Assembly (NCBI GenBank): GCA_037355855.1 | Contig: CM074765.1 | Location: 372,001-436,000 of the forward strand | DNA length: 64,000 nt | From: Pseudo-nitzschia pungens | Lineage: Eukaryota; Bacillariophyta; Bacillariophyceae; Bacillariales; Bacillariaceae | Direction of reading: 5' to 3' | In this document: positions 1-8,735 of the stretch, one piece after another | How the letters are laid out: each line of letters starts with the position of its first letter | Position numbering within the stretch: the first letter of the stretch is position 1 | The notes under the pieces: generated by a model | What the model saw: the letters and a program-made list of their open reading frames with translations, nothing else | The model's database searches: none | What the model was told of the DNA's origin: nothing | Translations under genes and position numbers: made by a program

Positions 1-630
1 TGATTCGATTCGCCGAGAAAAACTTCTCCGAATTTCTTCGAAGCCCAACGAGTTCCGCGCCCAATGATGTTCCCAAACAGGACCGAAAGTGCACCGCGCT
101 CGCACACTCGTACGGTACCGGCACCGGTACGGTAGGTCCTCGGCTCGAAGTCTCGCCCAAAAACAACTCGTGGTAAGATTACTGTGCGGTGTACCAGCAC
201 GAAGGTAAGTACCTTACCGTACGGTGATGGTACGTACAAAAGTCGAGAAGGATGACCAACAAGCAAATTCATTCTCATTGCAACTGCAACTGTCGCACGA
301 ACTACCGGTAACTTACGTACGATCTCATTATTTGTCATACGGTACTTGTACCAGTTCCCAAGCTTACTCGTAAGAGTTGTACCTTAACAGGTCCCGTACA
401 CTGTACAGCTTGACTTCGCGCATTCCTGCGTTGTCCATTGCCTCACAACAGTAAGTTACGGTATTGTTCATTATCGTTTCCGAAGACAACCCCGAAAGCA
501 GCGAGAAGCAATCATTATTATTATTTTTTGTTATTACAGTAAAAAACAATACAAGAACAACAATTCACCACTTTGAATCAATCAACAAGTGTTACGAATC
601 AACGCACGCAATCAACCAGGATCACCCACC
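1..630. other. Intergenic, upstream of the first gene
   Basis: No credible coding region. The stretch is rich in GTACGG/TACCGGTA words (for example around 110-135 and 200-235) that recur in every intergenic region of the window. A CT/CAAT-poor leader with AACAATTCACC precedes the presumed start of the next gene. Confidence 0.5.
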
Positions 631-1474
631 ATGAACGACGACAACGACGACGCCACCATGACGGATGTTTCCGACACCTTTTGCGACGTTGCGATCCCGA
701 TGATGATTCTTCCCGAAGAATCATCCGACACTTTCGGCGACGAGCGCGATTCCGAGCGCGAAGCCGAATCGTCTTGCGCGACAACGACGACGACGACGAC
801 GACGACGACGACTGCCCTCGCCAGCCGGCCGTTGCTCCCGTCCGTTTCGGTCCCCGAGGTCCACGGACGAGGTCTGCGCGTCATGAACCACGCCGGAAGA
901 ATCCTGTGGAAGGCGGCAATGGGAAAGCAGGGACTCTCCGCGGGCGTCTGGGCCAAGCTCCTGCAGCGGACCCTCGGCGCGATGATTTTTGGGAGCACCA
1001 CGGCTTCCGCTTCGTTGTCGTCCTCCTCCTCCTCTGGTGGCAACAACAGCAACAACAACAACAACAACTGGTTGCCATCGGTCTGGCCGGCGAAAGCGCG
1101 AAGCTCGCAAGAAGAAGAAGAAGAAGCGGAAGACTGCTGGAACGAAGAGGACATTAACTGCAACTACAACTACAACTACAACGACGAATGCGAAGCAATG
1201 GAAGAAAGCCCTGCCGAAATTTCTCCATTGCCAGAGCCATTAGCCATTGCCATCTAGTGACGACCGAAGCACCGCGACGAAACGAAACCGCTGGTCGACG
1301 CTGCTGCGGTGGCCGGGAGTAGTGGTCAGCGACGAGGAAGAAGAAGAAGAAGGAGGAGGAGACAACGACGAGCCGATAGACCACCGGGGATACGACGGCT
1401 ACAAGTACCACCAAGACCGGGAGGTGGAGGACTACCGTCCCCGAAAGCGGGTCCGCACCGGACTTTCTTGGTAA
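631..1474 (+). CDS. Hypothetical acidic low-complexity protein, frame-shifted
   Basis: I do not recognise a family. The first frame opens at the ATG at 631 (context CACCATGAACG) and ends at TAG 1255-1257. It encodes a D/N-rich start, a threonine run (about 780-812), a serine-glycine run (about 1015-1038), an asparagine run (1041-1070), a glutamate run (1110-1130) and an asparagine/tyrosine run. A second frame, displaced by one base, overlaps the stop and stays open to TAA at 1472-1474. It encodes a glutamate/glycine run and a basic, nuclear-localisation-like end (RPRKRVRTG). The two look like halves of one acidic protein joined by a single-base shift near 1200-1260, but a short intron or two unrelated frames are possible. 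Amino-acid runs made from simple DNA repeats weaken the case for a real gene. Confidence 0.35.
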
Positions 1475-1838
1475 GCATCGAAGCGACGGTAGGAATGCGG
1501 TGGAACCACCCTTTCCTCCTTGCGTTGCAACGGGGTTGACCGACTCGAACAACCCAATCAAGGAACAAAAAACGACTATTTCTACTACTACTACTACTAC
1601 GTTACGCATACCAACGATTGTGTGCCATCGCGGCACGAAACAAAAATCATCATTTGATTTGAATAGGAAGAATGAATCATCCGCAACCGAACAGACCAAA
1701 AACAAAGAAAAAGCGATAACGAACGAACCAAAACAAACCGTGCAATACCGAATGAATAGTATCGGAGCAACACGGACAAGAACACCATTCCTTGGGCTGC
1801 TCGAGACAAACGAGCCGGACCTTGGATTGATTTTGATG

Positions 1839-1861
1839 GATCGATCGATCGATCGATCGAT
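1839..1861. repeat. GATC tetranucleotide microsatellite
   Basis: Five to six tandem GATC units, directly visible. A shorter degenerate ATCGATCG cluster occurs at 3281-3302. Confidence 0.9.
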
Positions 1862-2026
1862 TGCAACACGCACAAAACGATAGTAGGAATCCTCGATGCG
1901 GTGCGAGAGCACCGGATGGGTCGGGATGACTCGCAGAAAACCGGCACTCGGGCGGTTTTGCTTCCAACTCTCGAATGCTGCTGCCATCATCACTATTATA
2001 ATCGCAGTGAATTAGTACCACTCTAA

Positions 2027-2027
2027 T

Positions 2028-2052
<25 letters not shown>
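2027..2052. repeat. AT dinucleotide microsatellite
   Basis: Thirteen uninterrupted AT units, directly visible. Confidence 0.9.
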
Positions 2053-2058
<6 letters not shown>

Positions 2059-2556
2059 GCTCCCTCATCATTTTCCACTCCTCTCTTTAGGTTCGTCCAA
2101 ACACAAACCCTTCCCAAACCGAAACGGCAACAGGATACGAGACGAGACGGGTCGCAACGACAGCCTCCGCTCGAACAGTCGATCGAGATCAAATCTACTG
2201 TTTCCATTCCGTTGCGAAGGAATTCGCCGCACATAGTACTTACTACCTGCATACCAAAGTCGGTTGCTTGCGCTGTGCCGCGCCGTGCTAGGAACTCGGC
2301 ATTCCACGGCTTTCACCACTCGAGGGATTTTTGGGAGCAATTCGCAACCGCCGTCTTCGGATGCAATCCCCATTTCTTTCCGGTGGGGTACGTAGTCCTA
2401 CTACTGCTTGATTTGGCAAATAGTACTACTACTACTAGTAGTAGTGATGAGTTTCTCACGTTTTTGGGGTCGTCGTGGATTGGTTGCCGAACGAACGGAC
2501 GAACGAACACAACAAACACAACAAACACAGTGGTTGGGTTGCCGAACGGAACGGAC

Positions 2557-2615
2557 TAGAATAGAATAGAATACAATAGAATAGAATACAATAGAATACA
2601 ATAGAATAGAATACA
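2557..2615. repeat. AGAAT/ACAAT pentanucleotide array
   Basis: Tandem AGAAT units with ACAAT variants, about 59 bases, directly visible. Confidence 0.85.
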
Positions 2616-4230
2616 CAACGGAAGGGAACGGAACGGAACGAGACACATGGGCAAAGACCCACCATGGAAGAATCCGCATCAATCCATGCTTCGCAAAAAA
2701 CTACAAATGACAATTACAACAACAAACAACAACAGCAACAGCCTTCCCAAAACCAGGTTTGTCGTCTACTGTTCCCGCGGTTCCGGTCCGTCAATGGCAG
2801 ATACCGGTACCGTACGCCGCACTCGCATCACATCCGTCCAACAAAGTCACGGAATGTCACGTCGCGTCACATCACGTCACGTCACGTTGTATCCCATCGC
2901 ATCACGCCACACTCACTCTTAGACGCACACAGCACGATGCTATCATCATCATTACCATCATTGCTGCACGTGCTATGATCAAGAAGCAACACAAAAGAAT
3001 AGTAACGGGGCACGGGTCGCAATAGAAATCTCGTTTGCTACCTTGCTGTTGCATGTGCATTGGCGTGCATTGGTACGGGCATGCACACAGCATTGGTATT
3101 ATTATATTATTATTATTTATTGATTTGAGAGACTGCTGCTGTACTGTACTGTACTGCATCCGATGAAGAAGAAGGCTGTTGTGCTACAATAAAAGATACA
3201 CCATGGACAGCCGGAACTCGGTTGCTAGTACTGGCCAACAAATGACTGCTTGTACGGCAACCGCACGGTCTGGTTCTTGGAGATCGATCATCGATCGATC
3301 GACAAAACTGCCACAGCATGTAGTACATAGCGTTACCCTGCTATTCCGATTGGTCTCTTTGGGTTCGTGCGAAGAGAGATATTCTCTCGCCCGGGAATGC
3401 AACCATCACGGAGCGCCGGGTATGAGTACCGTATGAGTAAGAGTAAGAGCAAGAGTGTAACTTACTCGATAGTCGCAAGTCTGCGAACGTACAAGGGCAA
3501 GGACAACAAGCAAAGCAAAGCAAAGCCACGCAACGCAACGCAAAGCCACATGACGAACTGACCAACTTTCTTCGGCACGGGCAGAACCACAGACGGAACG
3601 AAAGAGACTTCTGGTGTACGCACCAGAATGGACTGGACAGTGCGTGTTCGCGTTTTGTGTTTGTGTTTGTGTTTGTACGAATACAGCACAACAAGCACCA
3701 ACGCACACTGCACCGCGCTACGGTAAAGAGTACAGACTGACCGGTGGTAACTTGCGCACACGGCACGACGGTGCACCAAGGAACCGAAGGGGGGAGGCGA
3801 TCGAAAGGGAATCCCGTCCCGTCCCGGACGAACCGAACATTCCGGGAGGCACCGGTGATGCGGTACGGTAGCGATTGGGACCGTGTCACCCGCGAAGAGA
3901 CATGCACACACAACAAGCGGGTGAATTCTTTGGGGGATCCTCCTCGTGACGAGGAAGAGTACAAGTAGTCGTACTCGTACGAGGAAGATACCTCGAGGGG
4001 CGAGCCGTGCTATGTGTCCCTACTATTCGTACTGCTTTTCCAAAGAGAACCCATCAACAATGTTTGTCTCGTCCGATGTGGTTGGTCTCACAACAGGTGG
4101 TGGGATTGGGAAAGGATGTCATTCGGGTGACGGTTTCCAGAAGAAGTGAAAAAATGGCATCCAGAAAAGGTCCACGAGGGAAAAAAATGTATCCTTCATA
4201 TTATTTAAGCAAGATAATCTTACCTTGCAC

Positions 4231-4329
4231 CAATCCAAAAATAATGTCAACAAGGGTAGGTCTCCGGAAAGAAATATCTTGCGAGATACCTTGTATCAAT
4301 CCAAAAATGTCAACAAAGGGAGGTCTCCG
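4231..4329. repeat. Target-site repeat, left side
   Basis: The unit AATCCAAAAATGTCAACAAG...AGGTCTCCGGAAAGAAATAT begins at 4232 and again at 4298. The second copy is interrupted after CTCCG by the Copia element and resumes at 13602. A third copy lies at 13649-13715. Confidence 0.7.
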
Positions 4330-4541
4330 CACTCGTAATAACTCTACGCGAGATTGTGCAGTGAGCATTAAAGGTTGATAACAAAGAGATTTCTTATATT
4401 ATGAGATACAGTGTACCACATTGGTACGTGCGATTTTGTTTCTGTTAAGCTTTGCCCATGCGTTCTCGAGGATATGCTAGTTTTACTTCAACTCCGTCAT
4501 TCCCGTGTGGAATGTTCTTTTCAGTCACGACTCATCTGATT
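4330..4541 (-). repeat. 3' LTR of the Copia element
   Basis: 212 bp, identical base for base to 13385-13596. It is preceded on its outer side by the target duplication CTCCG (4325-4329) and followed on the inner side by the purine tract (4542-4550, GAGAGGGAG on the minus strand). Confidence 0.95.
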
Positions 4542-4550
4542 CTCCCTCTC
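4542..4550 (-). promoter_or_regulatory. Polypurine tract of the Copia element
   Basis: Minus-strand GAGAGGGAG lies immediately upstream of the 3' LTR, the required position for priming plus-strand DNA synthesis. It supports the minus-strand orientation independently of the genes. Confidence 0.75.
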
Positions 4551-4570
4551 AGCCGTAATGTGATTGGTTG

Positions 4571-6589
4571 TTACCAACCCATTGATAATTTACGGTTGGT
4601 TTCTAACTGTTTTGGAGTAAGAGGCTTAGTCAGGAGGTCTGCTTTCTGCTTGTGGGTCTCGATGAACTCTAAATGAATATCCCGGGCTTTAGTCCATGAT
4701 CGGAACCAATGTAGTCTTAGAGCATAGAACTTGGATCGGATAGTGTGACGTCCTGGTTCCAATTTAGCCAGGATTAGCGCTCCTTGATTATCTTCATGAA
4801 CTGTTGCTTTGAACGTTATTTCCTGTTCATTGATATATCTTAATCCTTTGAGTACAGCTTTGAATACTTCCAACATTGGTATCGCTGCTCTGAGTGCCAT
4901 TGATAGTGCAGTGTACTCCGATTCCATTGTACTGGTGGCAATTGTAGATTGCAGCTTCGATACCCATAGCACAGGACACCCGGCGATCTCTATGATGTAC
5001 CCTGTTCTAGACTTAACTGAATCCGGGTTAGTACTCTTCTCCGATCCCCAACCACAGGCAAACGCTGCATCAACATAGATATCCAATTTGAGGCTACCGG
5101 AGACATTCGGCTTCAAGATTAGCCCTTTGTCTAGTGTTCCTTTGAGATAGCGACCGATTTGAATGAGGGCTAGTTCGTGGGATCTTTTCGGTGAGTGGAC
5201 GTATCATGCCACCTGTGAGGTTGCCATGGCTATGTCACATCTAGAGTGACCTGCCAAGTAGTTTAGTTGCCCTACAACTGATGCGTAGTTGAAGTCGCCA
5301 TGCGCCTGCTCACCCTCCTCATCGATGGGTAGATAATTGGTGCATGGTGTTCCCACTGGCGTAACGCTCTTGTCGTTAAGATGTAGTGCATCCACTATCG
5401 ATTCCGCTAATCCTTTCTGCGTTAAGTGAATCGTTCCATCTTCTCGCCGGTCTATAAGAACGCCCAGGAATCCAGCAACGTCCTCTTCTTCTCTGAAAGG
5501 AACGTCCGCGTCCTTGATCTTTTGGGTGAGAGTGTCCATTGCCTTCTTATCCCTGTAGAACAGCAGAGCGTCATCGACATAGATCAAGCATATGACGTCT
5601 TCGGAAACAAATAAGCAAGGGTCAGCGTCAGACTGGGTAAAGCCGAATTTCTGTGTTAGTTGATCGCGTGTGTGAAGGAAGAAGTTTCTAGGGCTCTGCG
5701 CTAGACCATACAGACTTTTGTTAAGTTCCCACACCATTCCAGGAATAGCAAATCCGGCTGGCATTTCAACATACACTAGACAATCGATTTTAGCATGTAC
5801 GAAGGCTGCCGTGTAGTCAATCTGCTTGGTTTCCAAGTTCATGATGATACTCATTACCAGTAGTAGGCGCACAGTGATCCACATGACCACCGGCGCAAAG
5901 GTTTCGAAGTAGTCGACGCCTTTCTCTTGTTCAAAGCCTCTGGCGCAGTACCGAGCCTTTAGTTTCTTGACGGAGCCATCTGGATAACGCTTGCGGCGGA
6001 GTGCCCACACGCCTGATATAACTTTCTGGTCAGTGGGACGTTTCACGATATTGAAGACGTTCAGGTCTATTAGCGTTTGGATTTCGATCTCCATTGCCTT
6101 TACGAATCCTGCAGCTTCTGGGCTTGACATGGCCTCTCTGAGCGTTGGGTTGTCATCCTTGTTTGCCATGGTGGCGAATGCAGCTGGGTTGAGGTAGTTT
6201 AGGAGATTGCTAGCGTCACTATTCATTTGGTGTTCTGCAATGAAACTGTTCAGCGTGGTGAGGTTGCTTCCACAGAGGGATCGAAGTGAATTCCAGTCAA
6301 TGGAGGCCAGGTACTGCTGATTAAGTTTGCTGTACGGGACGCGTGCCGGTTGATCAGTCCCGCGAAAGTTGATTTGCCTGGACCCGGATGGCGTGGGTCT
6401 TTGGTGCAACATAAGGTGGATTAGATCACGCTGTTGGTCGCGGGGCGTAAACAAGGTGAGGCGTTGCACCGGTCGACGTGATCGCACGGAGCGTCGGAGA
6501 GGCGTCGGTGAGTCTGTGCTTGTGGAGCGCTTGTGGGGAGTAGGAGCACTAGTATTAGTTGGGATATTGTTTGGTTGAGTTGCAACAAT
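4571..6589 (-). pseudogene. pol: Copia pol, second part: reverse transcriptase and RNase H, with one nonsense codon
   Basis: This continues pol on the far side of the nested element. The reverse transcriptase shows FAPVV and the catalytic YVDD (near 5570). After the thumb region the frame hits TGA at 5204-5206, just after the conserved TSQVA, where copia proteins normally have Arg. The same frame then continues through the HSPKRSHELAL region and the RNase H domain (first acidic residue in IYVDAAFA, then MESEYTAL and the C-terminal ADLLTKPL) to the final stop at 4571. A single CGA-to-TGA change explains the break. Since the LTRs are still identical, the change must be recent or have been copied from a defective parent by trans-mobilisation. 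Confidence 0.88.
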
Positions 6590-6801
6590 TGCCATACCCC
6601 GGGTCTACTAGTGATTAGAATAGTAGTGATATGCAAATTGTAATTGTGAGCTATTACATGATTAGTGAGGTTGTTGGAGATGCTCTCTCGTGGAGCATTG
6701 AGCGAGTGGTCAGCGAGCCCTGCTGAGTCAGCTCATCGCCGATCTTGCTCTGATCCAAACCTTAACCTTATTCTTATTTAGGGTTGGTTCGGTGCACGGC
6801 A
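6590..6801. repeat. Left LTR of the nested element
   Basis: 212 bp, TGCC...GGCA ends, identical to 8524-8735; outer flank ACAAT. It carries a GAGCATTGAGCG/CTCTCGTGGAGC region and, on the minus strand, a CCCTAAATAAG stretch that could serve as a TATA-like element. Confidence 0.95.
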
Positions 6802-6936
6802 TACGCCTCCATGGGAATGTCACTATTGGTTCAATCAATCCCTTTCCAATCGTTACAGTCACATTACTTATGAGCTGCTGGACTAGGGAGTATCACTGCT
6901 GTTGGAACGGTCTTATGATCCATACTGCTGTTATTA

Positions 6937-7269
6937 GAAGTCCTCACCCACCACATGGGAATGATGAGGTTGTAATAGTAAAGGAAAGAAGTCCTCACCC
7001 ACCACGTGGGAATGATGAGGTTGCAATCAGCCCATAGTAGTCATTTGACTGGGCTATGTCCACCTGCAGGGAGTGCGCTGTATCCTCCTCTGTAGAATGG
7101 AGAGAAGAGAGGAGTGGTTTTGTCAAACCTGTGGAGCTTGTACAACTCGTAGTCTGTAGGTGTAGTCCACATCCTTCGCCTCCACGAAAGCATGATGTAG
7201 CTCTTCGCGTTCCAGCATTGTTGGCTGTTAAAAAGAAGTCCTCACCCACCACATGGGAATGGTGAGGTT
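6937..7269. repeat. Three copies of a hairpin repeat in the nested element
   Basis: GAAGTCCTCACCCACCACRT followed by GGGAATGATGAGGTT occurs at 6937-6972, 6989-7023 and 7235-7269. Each copy can fold: CCCAC pairs with GTGGG (CCCAT-type variants in two copies) and CCTCA pairs with TGAGG. Confidence 0.8.
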
Positions 7270-7396
7270 TATTAGTTTGGATGCAATGTCGACCGTGTTG
7301 TATCGGTTTGTTGACGTTGCGTTGGATTGTTCGCGATCGTTCGTCTGTGAATCGTATCGCCTGTAACAACACAAACGTCGGTTTTCCGCCGTTTGT

Positions 7397-8310
7397 TATT
7401 TTCTTTTGTCGACAACCGTGGTCCTATTAAGGGCCTTAGGTGTCTCAGTTGCTGCTGCTCCATCTCATGGTGCTAGCTGCGTCTTAGCCGTCGTTCGTTG
7501 AACGCTTGGTTGATTGTTGCCATCACTCTGGATTGGTCTTATTGTCGCCGTAGCGTTGTTATCAGAGAAAATAGACGCCATCACACTGGATTGGTCGTCT
7601 TGTGTATTGTCGACCGTTTGGGTCGGTCGTGCTTATTATTTCTTTTATCAACCATGGGCCTATCGAGGTCCTTAGGTTGCTCTGTTGTTGCTGCTGCTCC
7701 ATCTACTGGTGCAAACTGCAACTTTGCCGTCGTTCGTCGAACGATCAGCATGTTCCGTTTCCGTCGATCGCCAACGATTGGAGTGATTGTCGCCGTAGCG
7801 CTTTGGTCGTGTCTTGCAGACTTCGCGTCGCGATCGGAGGTTTGCGTTATGATTCTTTGTCGACCATGGTCCTGTCGGGGTCCTTAGGTCTCTTTTACTT
7901 TGCTGTTGCTCCATCTTATGGTGCTAACTGCTCCTTTGCCGTCATTTGTCGAACAATTGGTCTTTCGAACGGTCTTTTCTGACGTAAGATCATTAGTTTC
8001 GATTGTCGTCTTTGTCAACCATGGCCCTGTGAGGTCCTTAGGTGGCTGAGTTGTTGCTGCTGCTCCATCTAATGGTGCTAGCTGCGACTGGGATTTACGT
8101 TGCTCCGTTCTACCCCGTTTTTGCCGTTCTTCCTGGAACGGTCTTTTGAACAGTCTCTTGCGCAGTGCCGTCTCCTGGGATCGGTCTTGCTTCTGTTATT
8201 TTTCTTCTTTCTTTTATCGATAATTTCTGTTGTCGACCATGGGCCTGTTTGGGTCCTTAGGTGTCTCTGTTGCTGCTGTTGCTCCCTTATACTGGAGCCA
8301 ACAGTCGCTG
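7397..8310. repeat. Five degenerate tandem units in the nested element
   Basis: The block (TTGTCGACCATGGKCCTRT ... GGTCCTTAGGT ... TTGCTGCTGCTCC) recurs near 7410, 7650, 7862, 8018 and 8235, about 155-235 bases apart. On the minus strand the blocks encode the recurring peptide EQQQ-x-RHLRTxTGPWST, but no long open frame spans the units. Confidence 0.75.
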
Positions 8311-8523
8311 GGGTCGGTCTTCCTTGTGCTGCAGACACTGGATATCCTTCTCCCTGTTTGCTTCTCTGCGCCTCCATTTTTCGGCAGTCTTTCGATCTCG
8401 TCGGTGCCTTGACCGATCGATTTCTTTCTGCTCCTAGCGGCAGTCTTTCGATCTCGTCGGTGCCTTGACCGATCGATCTCTTTCTGCTCATGGTCGTCAG
8501 CGCTCAGCTTGATTTTAAAATCA

Positions 8524-8735
8524 TGCCATACCCCGGGTCTACTAGTGATTAGAATAGTAGTGATATGCAAATTGTAATTGTGAGCTATTACATGATTAGT
8601 GAGGTTGTTGGAGATGCTCTCTCGTGGAGCATTGAGCGAGTGGTCAGCGAGCCCTGCTGAGTCAGCTCATCGCCGATCTTGCTCTGATCCAAACCTTAAC
8701 CTTATTCTTATTTAGGGTTGGTTCGGTGCACGGCA
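8524..8735. repeat. Right LTR of the nested element
   Basis: 212 bp, identical to 6590-6801, outer flank ACAAT (8736-8740). The interior immediately to its left ends in the 14-bp perfect palindrome TGATTTTAAAATCA, which overlaps the first bases of the LTR boundary region. Confidence 0.95.

Larger units (their letters stand above)
1475..4324. other. Intergenic, simple-repeat-rich, no supported gene
   Basis: The many short open frames here are out of register with each other and composed of repeats. The stretch holds a GATC tetranucleotide run (1839-1861), an AT run (2027-2052), an AGAATAGAATAC-type run (2557-2615), clustered GTCAC words (2846-2886), TTG/TTTG runs near 3650-3680 and another ATCGATCG cluster at 3281-3302. 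From about 4231 a repeat unit begins that is the target of the Copia insertion. Confidence 0.6.
6590..8735. mobile_element. Nested non-autonomous LTR element
   Basis: Two 212-bp direct repeats (6590-6801 and 8524-8735), identical as read, start with TGCC and end with GGCA, the canonical TG...CA with a short terminal inverted repeat. The 5-bp target duplication ACAAT flanks it (6585-6589 and 8736-8740). The 1722-bp interior encodes no gag, protease, integrase or reverse transcriptase; it holds three hairpin repeats and five degenerate tandem units. It sits inside the integrase-to-reverse-transcriptase linker of the Copia pol. Orientation is unclear: a weak purine run next to the left LTR favours minus, but I see no convincing primer-binding site. 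It must borrow enzymes from an autonomous relative. It is larger than TRIM elements and smaller than LARDs. Confidence 0.93.

Noticed and set aside
612..1163. Minus-strand frames opposite the first gene with poly-Leu, poly-Val or poly-Cys runs
   Set aside because: They are reverse readings of GAA, GAC and AAC triplet repeats; no family, poor composition.
3341..3964. Minus-strand frame of about 207 residues
   Set aside because: Low-complexity, Ser/Tyr repeats from simple DNA, no recognisable domain.
8078..8491. Frames inside the nested element's tandem units
   Set aside because: They stop at unit boundaries and only reflect the repeats; no gag or pol similarity.
8511..8524. Palindrome TGATTTTAAAATCA next to the right nested LTR as a Leu(TAA) half-tRNA primer-binding site
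   Set aside because: The loop would have eight instead of seven bases, so the tRNA match is not convincing.
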